Source: Flavimobilis sp052324925
Lineage (GTDB): Bacteria > Actinomycetota > Actinomycetes > Actinomycetales > Cellulomonadaceae
Length of the DNA: 64,000 nucleotides
NCBI GenBank assembly: GCA_052324925.1
Contig: JBQPRE010000003.1
Strand: one strand, 5' to 3'
The translations under genes were made by a program, and so were the position numbers. Below the pieces are notes generated by a model that ran no database searches, was not told the DNA's origin, and saw only the letters and a list, made by a program, of their open reading frames with translations. Shown here piece by piece: positions 43,425-51,161 of this stretch. Within the stretch, counting starts at the first letter, position 1, and the number at the start of each line of letters is the position of its first letter.

Positions 43425-44141
43425 ATGATGAGAGCTTCGATCGACGTACGTCATGCTGTCGCCAGCGACCTGCAGGACGTCGCTGCGCTGTGCCTGACCG
43501 CACGCGAAGAATCGTCGACGCCGACGCAGCTCTGCTCGGCGGATGCCGAGCACGTGCGCCGTCAGCTGGGGGTGCTCATCTCCGTGCCGGGCGGGCGCAT
43601 CCTGGTCGCACGCCATGACGGCGTCGCGGTGGGATTCCTTCTCGGGCGCATCGTCGAGGCGAACATCTACCACGACACGCCTGTCCTCTACATCGAGGCC
43701 CTTTTCGTCGACCAGGTCTTCCGCCGCCGGGGCGCAGGTCACGCATTGCTCGGCGCTGCCGCTGAGATCGCGGGCGAGGTTGGCGCTGACGAGGTCTACT
43801 CGGTTCCGCTCCCCGGCTCCCGTGGGGTCCAACGGTTCTTGCTGCGCCTGGGGTTCGCGCCCGCGGGCGCGCACCGTGTGGTCCAGACGGCGATGCTCGT
43901 GCGCAAGCTCGAGGGCGAGCCTGCGCTGGCTCGGCGCGGCTCACGCGGCCTTGAGGACCTCATCGCGCGGCGCCGCAAGGCCCGGATCGAGACGCACTCG
44001 GGTCCGGTCGACCTGCGCGAGCTTCAGGCGCGCCTGCGCGCTGAGCGGGCCGCTTCGCCGTCGACGCCCGAGCAGGGTGTGCCGATCATGGCGCAGAGCG
44101 CTGAGCTTCGGACGCGCCGCCGGCTCACGTCCGCCGGCTGA
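43425..44141 (+). CDS. GNAT family N-acetyltransferase
   Basis: A 238-residue acetyl-CoA-dependent acyltransferase. The first 150 residues are a GNAT domain: IDVRHAVASDLQDVAALC at the N-terminus, the central strand VLYIEALFVDQVFRRRGAGHALL with the R-R-x-G-A/G-x-A/G acetyl-CoA motif, and VQRFLLRLGFAPAG late. The remaining 85 residues are basic and Arg-rich with no recognised domain and may bind nucleic acid (inference). ATG 43425 follows AAGGAGG at 7 nt; a second ATG is the next codon. The substrate is unknown. Convergent with the thioesterase. Confidence 0.85.
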   Translation: MMRASIDVRHAVASDLQDVAALCLTAREESSTPTQLCSADAEHVRRQLGVLISVPGGRILVARHDGVAVGFLLGRIVEANIYHDTPVLYIEALFVDQVFRRRGAGHALLGAAAEIAGEVGADEVYSVPLPGSRGVQRFLLRLGFAPAGAHRVVQTAMLVRKLEGEPALARRGSRGLEDLIARRRKARIETHSGPVDLRELQARLRAERAASPSTPEQGVPIMAQSAELRTRRRLTSAG

Positions 44142-44175
44142 GCCGAGAGCGGGAGCGAGGTCGCCACGCCAGGCG

Positions 44176-44199
44176 GCACGACGCCGTCTGGTGTCGTGC
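44176..44199. terminator. Bidirectional hairpin terminator
   Basis: GCACGACGCC (44176-44185) pairs with GGTGTCGTGC (44190-44199) with one G-T pair and a GTCT loop, between the convergent GNAT and thioesterase genes. Confidence 0.75.
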
Positions 44200-44220
44200 T
44201 CGCGCCTGCGGTCCGCGCGC

Positions 44221-44661
44221 TCAGCGCGGCGTGAGGATCATGCACGTCAGGCGTGCGGTGCAGACGCGCCGGCCTGCGTCGTCGCTCACGGTGATCTCGT
44301 AGCTGGCGAGGGTGCGGCCGAGGTGGAGCGCCGTGGCGACCGCGGTGACGGTCCCTGAGCGCACCCCCCGGTGATGGGTTGCGTTGAGGTCGAGGCCGAC
44401 GACGCCGCGGTCGGTTCCGGCGTGCGCGATGGCCGCGTAGGACGCGACGGTCTCGGCGAGTGCCGCCGATGCGCCGCCGTGCAGGAGGCCGGCCGGCTGG
44501 GTGTTTCCCTCGACAGGCATGGTGGCGACGGTGCGCTCAGCGGTGAGCTCGATGATGTCGATCCCCATGCGTTCGATGAGCGTGCCTTGCGCGGAACGGC
44601 GGATGCCGTCGCGCTGCGCGTCGGTGAGGGGGGTGCGAACGTCCGGGTGAGTGTCGGTCAT
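44221..44661 (-). CDS. Hotdog-fold thioesterase (PaaI-like)
   Basis: A 146-residue single-hotdog protein that hydrolyses acyl- or aryl-CoA thioesters. The conserved catalytic helix reads GLLHGGASAALAETVAS, with the Asn/Gln-HGG and Glu residues typical of PaaI/YdiI thioesterases; the GTVTAVATALHLGRTLASYE strand follows. The ATG at 44661 is only 19 bp from the start of divergent polA. CAACCT, ending 7 nt upstream on the minus strand, overlaps the polA -10 box. The physiological substrate is unknown. Confidence 0.9.
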   Translation of the reverse strand: MTDTHPDVRTPLTDAQRDGIRRSAQGTLIERMGIDIIELTAERTVATMPVEGNTQPAGLLHGGASAALAETVASYAAIAHAGTDRGVVGLDLNATHHRGVRSGTVTAVATALHLGRTLASYEITVSDDAGRRVCTARLTCMILTPR

Positions 44662-44667
44662 GGGAGA

Positions 44668-44674
44668 TAGGTTG
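44668..44674. promoter_or_regulatory. Overlapping divergent -10 boxes for polA and the thioesterase
   Basis: On the plus strand TAGGTT (44668-44673) ends 7 nt before the polA GTG at 44681. On the minus strand CAACCT (44674-44669) ends 7 nt before the thioesterase ATG at 44661. The two boxes share five base pairs. Confidence 0.5.
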
Positions 44675-44680
44675 TCAGGT

Positions 44681-47365
44681 GTGACGGACAACGTGCGACC
44701 CCGCCTGCTGCTCATCGACGGACACTCCATGGCGTTCCGCGCGTTCTTCGCGCTGCCAGCCGACAAGTTCACGACGACGGGGGGCCAGCACACGAATGCG
44801 GTCCACGGCTTCGTGTCGATGATGGCCAACCTCATCAAGCTCGAGCAGCCGACGCATGTCGCGGTCGCGTTCGACGCGGGCTCGACGACGTTCCGCACCG
44901 AGCGCTTCCCGGCCTACAAGGGAGGTCGTGACGCGACCCCGGAGCCGTTCAAGGGTCAGGTGCCGCTCATCCGTGAGGTGCTCGACGCGCTGCGGATCAC
45001 GCACTACGAGCGCGACATGATCGAGGCGGACGACATCCTGGCGACATGGTCGCACGCGGCGGGTGCGCTCGGCTGGGAGGTCCTCGTGTGCTCGGGAGAC
45101 CGGGACTCGCTGCAGTTCGTCACGGACACGGTCACGGTGCTCTACCCGGTCAAGGGGGTCTCCGAGCTGGCGCGCATGACGCCCGAGGCGGTCGAGGCGA
45201 AGTACGGGGTGCGTCCCGAGCGGTATCCGGACCTTGCGGCGCTCGTGGGGGAGTCTGCCGACAACATCCCCGGGGTCCCGAAGGTCGGCCCGAAGACGGC
45301 GGCGAAGTGGCTCGCCCTCTACGGCGACCTTGACGGGGTGCTCGCGCACGCCGACGAGATCGCGGGTGTGGCGGGGCAGAATCTCCGCGAGCACGTCGAC
45401 CAGGTGCGGCTCAACCGCGAGCTCAATCACCTGCTCACCGATCTCGACCTTCCCTACGGCCCCGACGACCTCGTGGCGCGGCCGTGGGACCGCGAGGCCA
45501 TGCACACGATCTTTGACGCGCTCCAGTTCCGGACGCTGCGCGATCGTCTTCTCGCGATGATGCCCGCCGAGGAGCGCGACGACGTCGTTGCGAGCCCCGC
45601 TGTCGAGGTCGATGTCCTCGCACCTGGGGGGCTTGCGGCGTGGCTCGAGGCCCGCTCGGGGCAGACCCTCGGGCTCGAGGTCCGGGGCAAGGCGGTTCCC
45701 GGGTCGGGTGACGCCGACGTCGTCGCGCTCGGGGACGGGGTTGGCCGTGCGGTCGTCATCGATCTCACGTCGATCGAGCCGAGCGATGACGGCGCTCTGG
45801 GCGCGTGGCTGAGCGACGCGGCGGCGCCCAAGGTCGTCCACGGCGGCAAGGCGCGCGCTCACGAGCTCGCGGGCCGCGGCTACGCCTTGCGGGGAGTCGT
45901 CAACGACACGGAGCTTGCGGCGTACCTGTGCCATCCCGATCAGCGGACCTTCGACCTCGAGGATCTCGCGATCCGGTCGTTGCACCGAGAGATCGGGGGA
46001 GCGGTCGCGGGCGGGACGCAGGGAGCGCTCGACCTTGACCTTGACGGTGACGGCGGTGAGTCCGCGGTGCTCGCCGAGCGCGCGGCGGTCCTCGTGCCGC
46101 TGGGTGAGGCGGTGGCCGACGATCTTGCGGATCGTCACGCGACGAAGCTCCTCACGCTCCTCGAGCTGCCGCTGGCCGACGTCCTTGCGCAGATGGAGGG
46201 GACGGGGATCGCGGTCGACGACGGGCTGCTGCGTGCGCTCGACGCGGAGTTCGGCGAGCAGGCACGGACGGCGGCCGAGGAGGCGTACGCGGTGATCGGC
46301 CGCGAGGTGAACCTCGGTTCGCCCAAGCAGCTTCAGGAGGTCCTCTTCGACCAGCTCGACATGCCGCGCACCAAGAAGATCAAGACCGGGTACACGACGG
46401 ATGCCGCCGCGCTCACCGAGCTCTTTGCGAAGACGCAGCACCCGTTCCTCGAGCATCTCCTCGCGCACCGTGACGTGACCAAGCTGCGCCAGACGGTCGA
46501 GACGCTGCTGCGATATGTCGGACCGGACGGTCGCATCCACACGACCTTCCAGCAGACGGTTGCCGCGACGGGACGGCTGAGCTCGGCCGACCCCAACCTG
46601 CAGAACATTCCGATCCGCACGGCCGCGGGCCGCCGCATCCGCCGGGCATTCGTCGTGGGCGCGGGGTACGAGACGCTGCTCACCGCCGACTACTCGCAGA
46701 TCGAGATGCGCATCATGGCGCACCTCTCGGGCGACGACGGGCTGATCGAGGCGTTCCGTACGGGCGAGGACCTCCACAACTACGTCGCCTCGCGCGTGTT
46801 CGGGGTCGCGACGACCGAGGTGAGTGCCGCACAGCGCTCCAAGATCAAGGCGATGAGCTACGGCCTGGCCTATGGCCTGTCCGCGTTCGGGCTCTCGAAG
46901 CAGCTGAGCATCGAGGTGGGCGAGGCTCAGAAGCTCATGGACGACTACTTCACGCGCTTCGGTGGGGTGCGGACCTACCTCCACCAGGTGGTCGAGGATG
47001 CGCGGGCGACCGGCTACACCGAGACGATCCTTGGCCGCCGGCGCTACCTGCCTGACCTCACGAGCGACAATCGCCAGCGCCGCGAGATCGCGGAGCGGGT
47101 CGCGCTCAACTCGCCGATCCAGGGTTCTGCGGCCGACATCATCAAGATCGCGATGCTCGACGTGAGCAAGGAGCTCGCCTCGCGCGGCCTCGCGTCACGT
47201 CTTCTGCTCCAGGTGCATGACGAGCTGGTCCTCGAGGTCGCAGCAGGTGAGCTCGAGGAGGTCGAGGCGCTCGTGCGCGCGTCGATGGGTGGCGCCGCCT
47301 CGCTGTCGGTCCCGCTCGACGTCTCGGTGGGCACCGGGCCCAACTGGCACGACGCGGGTCACTGA
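44681..47365 (+). CDS. polA: DNA polymerase I
   Basis: Repair and Okazaki-fragment polymerase of 894 residues. The N-terminal 5' nuclease domain starts LLLIDGHSMAFRAFFAL and contains the aspartates of AFDAGSTTFR and ADDILAT. The C-terminal polymerase domain has motif A DYSQIEMR (Asp670), motif B KAMSYGLAYGLS and motif C LQVHDEL (Asp847). The middle domain lacks the DxE exonuclease motif (the strand reads LGLEVRG), so 3'-5' proofreading should be absent, as in mycobacterial PolA. The GTG at 44681 is preferred over upstream in-frame starts because of the -10 box 7 nt upstream. Confidence 0.96.
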   Translation: MTDNVRPRLLLIDGHSMAFRAFFALPADKFTTTGGQHTNAVHGFVSMMANLIKLEQPTHVAVAFDAGSTTFRTERFPAYKGGRDATPEPFKGQVPLIREVLDALRITHYERDMIEADDILATWSHAAGALGWEVLVCSGDRDSLQFVTDTVTVLYPVKGVSELARMTPEAVEAKYGVRPERYPDLAALVGESADNIPGVPKVGPKTAAKWLALYGDLDGVLAHADEIAGVAGQNLREHVDQVRLNRELNHLLTDLDLPYGPDDLVARPWDREAMHTIFDALQFRTLRDRLLAMMPAEERDDVVASPAVEVDVLAPGGLAAWLEARSGQTLGLEVRGKAVPGSGDADVVALGDGVGRAVVIDLTSIEPSDDGALGAWLSDAAAPKVVHGGKARAHELAGRGYALRGVVNDTELAAYLCHPDQRTFDLEDLAIRSLHREIGGAVAGGTQGALDLDLDGDGGESAVLAERAAVLVPLGEAVADDLADRHATKLLTLLELPLADVLAQMEGTGIAVDDGLLRALDAEFGEQARTAAEEAYAVIGREVNLGSPKQLQEVLFDQLDMPRTKKIKTGYTTDAAALTELFAKTQHPFLEHLLAHRDVTKLRQTVETLLRYVGPDGRIHTTFQQTVAATGRLSSADPNLQNIPIRTAAGRRIRRAFVVGAGYETLLTADYSQIEMRIMAHLSGDDGLIEAFRTGEDLHNYVASRVFGVATTEVSAAQRSKIKAMSYGLAYGLSAFGLSKQLSIEVGEAQKLMDDYFTRFGGVRTYLHQVVEDARATGYTETILGRRRYLPDLTSDNRQRREIAERVALNSPIQGSAADIIKIAMLDVSKELASRGLASRLLLQVHDELVLEVAAGELEEVEALVRASMGGAASLSVPLDVSVGTGPNWHDAGH

Positions 47366-47373
47366 GTGGGGCC

Positions 47374-47403
47374 GCTGCGTCCCGCCTCCGGGCGGAACGC
47401 AGC
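47374..47403. terminator. Bidirectional hairpin terminator
   Basis: GCTGCGT (47374-47380) pairs with ACGCAGC (47397-47403), continuing across one mismatch into CCGCC/GGCGG with a TCCG loop. Lies between convergent polA and the methyltransferase. Confidence 0.8.
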
Positions 47404-47415
47404 GCCGCGGCCCGG

Positions 47416-48198
47416 TCAGGGCTTGCGGGTGACGAAGATGGCGGTGCCGGGCAGGACGCGGCCTCGCACGGCGCTCCAGCCGCCCCACGTCCGGGTGTGT
47501 TCGTCGGGCCATTCGGGTTCGACGAGGTCGACGATGCTCAGTCCGGCGCTGACGACGTCGCGGACGTGGTCGCCCAGCGTCCGGTGATACTCGACGTACG
47601 TGACCCTGCCGGAGTCGTCGCGCTCGGCGTAGGGAGTCCGGTCGAAGTACGACGAGGTCGCGGTGAGCCCACGTTCTGAAGGGTCGTCGGGGAAGGCCCA
47701 ACGCACGGGGTGCGTGACGGAGAACACCCACCGGCCGCCCGGCCGAAGGACGCGCGCGACCTCGGCGTGGATCGCTCGGGCGTCGGGCACGAACGGAATG
47801 GCACCGTACGCGGTGAACGCCGTGTCGAAGCTCGCGTCGGCGAAGGGGAGCGCGCGGGCGTCCGCCTGGACGAGCGGGGGCGTCCCGGCCGCGCTTCGGC
47901 GTGCGGCGAGCATCCCGCCGGAGATGTCGGTCGCAACCGCCCGGGCGCCGTGGGCGAGCAGCCACCGCGCACATTGCGCCGCGCCGGCGCCGACCTCGAG
48001 GATGTCCGTGCCGGCGACGACGCCGAGCAGGCGGGCGTCTGCCTCGCGCAGACCCTCGGGGGACCAGCAGAAGTCGTCGTCGCCGAGGAATGTGCCGTGC
48101 TCCTCGAGGTACTCACCGGCGTTCTCGTCCCACCACGAGCGACCCGCGGGCCCTGCGGATTCGGGGGGGACGTCCTGGTATCCGGCACGCTGCTGCAT
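47416..48198 (-). CDS. Class I SAM-dependent methyltransferase
   Basis: A 260-residue methyltransferase of the Methyltransf_11 type. Motif I is ILEVGAGAAQCARWLL, followed by the acidic end of beta-2 in ARAVATDISGGML, LPFADASFDTAFTAYG and the post-motif VLRPGGRWVFSV. The N-terminus (SWWDENAGEYLEEHGTFL) resembles small-molecule methyltransferases of actinobacteria; the substrate is unknown. The ATG at 48198 is chosen; the frame remains open far upstream only as an antisense shadow of pfkA. GACGAT lies 6 nt before the ATG. Transcribed toward polA. Confidence 0.87.
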   Translation of the reverse strand: MQQRAGYQDVPPESAGPAGRSWWDENAGEYLEEHGTFLGDDDFCWSPEGLREADARLLGVVAGTDILEVGAGAAQCARWLLAHGARAVATDISGGMLAARRSAAGTPPLVQADARALPFADASFDTAFTAYGAIPFVPDARAIHAEVARVLRPGGRWVFSVTHPVRWAFPDDPSERGLTATSSYFDRTPYAERDDSGRVTYVEYHRTLGDHVRDVVSAGLSIVDLVEPEWPDEHTRTWGGWSAVRGRVLPGTAIFVTRKP

Positions 48199-48204
48199 CG
48201 GCCT

Positions 48205-48210
48205 ATCGTC
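48205..48210 (-). promoter_or_regulatory. Weak -10 box of a leaderless-type promoter (methyltransferase)
   Basis: On the minus strand GACGAT ends 6 nt before the ATG at 48198; it fits NANNNT only. Confidence 0.3.
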
Positions 48211-48272
48211 CCACGGTGCCCGACACGGGGCCGGGAGGACCTTCGGCACGGGAGTTCGGTCTCCACCGTGGG

Positions 48273-48278
48273 TAAGGT
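48273..48278 (+). promoter_or_regulatory. -10 box for pfkA
   Basis: TAAGGT predicts a leader of about 73 nt before the pfkA ATG at 48358. Confidence 0.4.
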
Positions 48279-48357
48279 TGGCGTTACGAACGGCGTGAGG
48301 ACGCGACCCGGCGTCTGCCCGGTCGTGCCCGCGCACTACGCGAGGGAGCTTCTTCTG

Positions 48358-49383
48358 ATGCGCATCGGCCTTCTCACGGGCGGCGGCGACTGTCCGGGTC
48401 TCAACGCTGCGATCCGCGCGATCGTCAAGCAGGGTCTCGGGGAGTACGGGCACCAGATCATCGGGTTCCGGAACGGATGGAAGGGCGTCGTCGACGGCGA
48501 CGTCCAGCCTCTCGAGAGGCAGCACATCCGGAACGTCCTCTCGATGGGCGGGACCCTGCTCTCGACGGCACGGTTCCACCCGCGGACGGACGACGGCTCG
48601 ATGGACGCGGTCCTGCAGACGCTCGAGGCGGAGAACATCGAGGCGCTCATCTGCATCGGTGGCGACGGCACGCTCCACGCCGCGAGCAAGGTCGCCGAGG
48701 CTGGGGTGAAGATCGTCGCGATCCCCAAGACGATCGACAACGACGTCGCGGGGACGGACCTGTCGATCGGCTTCCACACGGCGGTGAACATCGCCACCGA
48801 GGCGATCGACCGCATCCACACGACGGCCGAGTCGCACAACCGCGTCATGGTCGTCGAGGTCATGGGACGTCACGCCGGCTGGATCGCCGTGAACTCGGGA
48901 ATCGCGGGTGGCGCTGAGATCGTCCTCGCTCCGGAGCAGCCCTTCGACATGGACCGGATCGTCAAGTTTCTCCAGCACCGTCACAAGGCGCACGCGAACT
49001 TCTCGATCGTCGTCGTCGCCGAGGGCGCGCACGCGACGCCAGGTTCGTCGATGGAGTACGAGGTCCAGCTCGGCAAGTACGGCGAGATCGTCGCCGGCGC
49101 GATCGGCGAGCGGGTCGCGGCCGAGATCCAGGCCCGGACGGGGTTCGACACGCGCCTCACGGTTCTTGGTCACGTCCAGCGTGGAGGAACGCCGACGCCC
49201 ACCGACCGCATCCTCGGATCCCGCTTCGGCGTCGCTGCCGTGGACGCGATCACCGCAGGTGAGACGAACGTCATGACAGCGCTCCGCGGCGAGGAGATCG
49301 TCCTCGTGCCGCTTCCCGACATCGCAGGCCTCGTCAAGCAGGTTCCGCAGGATCTCCTCCGCGTGGCACGCGTCCTCGCCTGA
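48358..49383 (+). CDS. pfkA: 6-phosphofructokinase
   Basis: Phosphorylates fructose 6-phosphate, the committed step of glycolysis. It has 341 residues with RIGLLTGGGDCPGLNAAIR at the N-terminus, the catalytic PKTIDNDVAGTD (Asp127) and MGRHAGWIA. The two residues that sort phosphoryl donors are Gly104 in GGDGT (ATP-like) and Lys124 in PKTIDND (found in PPi-dependent and some actinobacterial ATP enzymes), so ATP use is likely but not certain. ATG 48358 has GAGGGAG about 10 nt upstream. A hairpin follows the stop. Confidence 0.94.
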   Translation: MRIGLLTGGGDCPGLNAAIRAIVKQGLGEYGHQIIGFRNGWKGVVDGDVQPLERQHIRNVLSMGGTLLSTARFHPRTDDGSMDAVLQTLEAENIEALICIGGDGTLHAASKVAEAGVKIVAIPKTIDNDVAGTDLSIGFHTAVNIATEAIDRIHTTAESHNRVMVVEVMGRHAGWIAVNSGIAGGAEIVLAPEQPFDMDRIVKFLQHRHKAHANFSIVVVAEGAHATPGSSMEYEVQLGKYGEIVAGAIGERVAAEIQARTGFDTRLTVLGHVQRGGTPTPTDRILGSRFGVAAVDAITAGETNVMTALRGEEIVLVPLPDIAGLVKQVPQDLLRVARVLA

Positions 49384-49395
49384 CCTCGTCGGATG

Positions 49396-49434
49396 CGCCC
49401 TCCGCGCCGTGCTCCGCGCACGGTGCGGAGGGCG
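49396..49434 (+). terminator. Hairpin terminator of pfkA
   Basis: CGCCCTCCGC (49396-49405) pairs with GCGGAGGGCG (49425-49434); an inner CCGTGC/GCACGG stem completes it. Confidence 0.85.
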
Positions 49435-49457
49435 TCGCTGTGTGGGCGTGCGGGTGG

Positions 49458-49463
49458 TAGGGT
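49458..49463 (+). promoter_or_regulatory. -10 box for rpsA
   Basis: TAGGGT predicts a leader of about 100 nt ahead of the rpsA ATG at 49572, long compared with its neighbours. Confidence 0.45.
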
Positions 49464-49571
49464 TGACGAGGTTTCTCATGGGTGAGCCATGTCCTGCATC
49501 AGGACCATGGGTCACCGCGAGGCCACCATCCATCCGTACTACTTCCTGTCCGCATCGGAGCACCTGACTCA

Positions 49572-51053
49572 ATGACCACCCCCACCACCAAGCAGATCGC
49601 TGTCAACGACATCGGTTCTGCCGAGGACTTCCTCGCCGCCGTCGACGCCACCATCAAGTACTTCAACGATGGCGACATCGTCGAAGGCGTCATCGTCAAG
49701 GTTGACCGCGACGAGGTTCTCCTCGATATCGGCTACAAGACCGAGGGTGTCATTCCCTCGCGCGAGCTCTCCATCAAGCACGACGTCGACCCGGGCGAGG
49801 TCGTCCAGGTGGGTGACGCGGTTGAGGCTCTTGTTCTCCAGAAGGAGGACAAGGAGGGTCGCCTGATCCTGTCCAAGAAGCGCGCCCAGTACGAGCGCGC
49901 GTGGGGCACGATCGAGAAGGTCAAGGAAGAGGACGGCGTCGTCACCGGAACCGTCATCGAGGTCGTCAAGGGTGGGCTCATCCTCGACATCGGCCTCCGT
50001 GGCTTCCTCCCGGCGTCGCTCGTCGAGATGCGTCGCGTCCGCGACCTCCAGCCGTACGTCGGCAAGGAGATCGAGGCGAAGATCATCGAGCTCGACAAGA
50101 ACCGCAACAATGTCGTGCTCTCGCGCCGTGCCTGGCTCGAGCAGACGCAGTCCGAGGTGCGTTCGACCTTCCTGCAGACCCTGCAGAAGGGCCAGGTTCG
50201 CCCCGGTGTCGTCTCGTCGATCGTCAACTTCGGTGCGTTCGTGGACCTCGGTGGCGTCGACGGTCTCGTCCACGTCTCCGAGCTGTCGTGGAAGCACATC
50301 GACCACCCGTCCGAGGTTGTCGAGGTCGGCCAGGAGGTCACCGTCGAGGTTCTCGACGTCGACTTCGACCGTGAGCGCGTCTCGCTCTCGCTCAAGGCGA
50401 CGCAGGAAGACCCGTGGCAGGCATTCGCCCGCACCCACGCGATCGGTCAGGTCGTCCCGGGTAAGGTCACCAAGCTCGTTCCCTTCGGTGCGTTCGTGCG
50501 CGTCGAGGACGGCATCGAGGGCCTCGTCCACATCTCCGAGCTCGCTCAGCGTCACGTCGAGCTCCCGGAGCAGGTCGTCCAGGTCGGCGACTCCGCGTTC
50601 GTCAAGGTCATCGACATCGACCTCGAGCGTCGCCGGATCTCGCTCTCGCTCAAGCAGGCCAACGAGGGTGTGGACCCGGAGTCCGAGGACTTCGACCCCG
50701 CGCTGTACGGCATGGCTGCGGACTACGACGAGCAGGGCAACTACAAGTTCCCCGAGGGCTTCGACTCCGAGACGCAGGAGTGGCTCGAGGGCTTCGAGTC
50801 GCAGCGTGAGACCTGGGAGGCGCAGTACGCCCAGGCCCACGAGCGCTGGGAGGCACACCGCAAGCAGGTCGCCGACGCCATCACGGCTGACGCAGAGGCT
50901 GCCGCTGGTGGCGGCACGACGTCCGAGTCCGCCTCGTCGTCGTCCTCTTCCTCGTCGTCCTACTCCTCGGCTCCTGCCCAGGAAGAGTCGGCCGGCACGC
51001 TCGCGTCCGACGAGGCTCTCGCCGCTCTGCGCGAGAAGCTCACGGGCAACTGA
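49572..51053 (+). CDS. rpsA: 30S ribosomal protein S1
   Basis: RNA-binding ribosomal protein that helps mRNA dock on the 30S subunit. It has 493 residues with four S1 domains at about 35-105, 120-190, 205-275 and 290-360 (for example GDIVEGVIVKVDRDEVLLDIG and GQVRPGVVSSIVNFGAFVDLGG). The C-terminus is divergent: an acidic, Tyr/Gln-rich stretch then a Ser-rich run and a short helix. The ATG at 49572 has no good Shine-Dalgarno sequence (GGAG is about 12 nt away), fitting the known self-control of rpsA translation in other bacteria. Ends at a 16-bp hairpin. Confidence 0.96.
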   Translation: MTTPTTKQIAVNDIGSAEDFLAAVDATIKYFNDGDIVEGVIVKVDRDEVLLDIGYKTEGVIPSRELSIKHDVDPGEVVQVGDAVEALVLQKEDKEGRLILSKKRAQYERAWGTIEKVKEEDGVVTGTVIEVVKGGLILDIGLRGFLPASLVEMRRVRDLQPYVGKEIEAKIIELDKNRNNVVLSRRAWLEQTQSEVRSTFLQTLQKGQVRPGVVSSIVNFGAFVDLGGVDGLVHVSELSWKHIDHPSEVVEVGQEVTVEVLDVDFDRERVSLSLKATQEDPWQAFARTHAIGQVVPGKVTKLVPFGAFVRVEDGIEGLVHISELAQRHVELPEQVVQVGDSAFVKVIDIDLERRRISLSLKQANEGVDPESEDFDPALYGMAADYDEQGNYKFPEGFDSETQEWLEGFESQRETWEAQYAQAHERWEAHRKQVADAITADAEAAAGGGTTSESASSSSSSSSSYSSAPAQEESAGTLASDEALAALREKLTGN

Positions 51054-51078
51054 TGCCAGACCGTCTCTGACGGTCACA

Positions 51079-51116
51079 CGAAAGCCGGCCACCGCTCACG
51101 CGGTGGCCGGCTTTCG
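51079..51116. terminator. Strong bidirectional hairpin terminator
   Basis: A perfect 16-bp stem (51079-51094 with 51101-51116) has a CTCACG loop. Its AAAG/CTTT base gives a short U-run on the rpsA side. Lies between convergent rpsA and the ABC transporter gene. Confidence 0.92.
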
Positions 51117-51161
51117 GCCTGTCGGGGGACGTCCTGCTGGGCGGCGCTCAGCCGACGAGGC

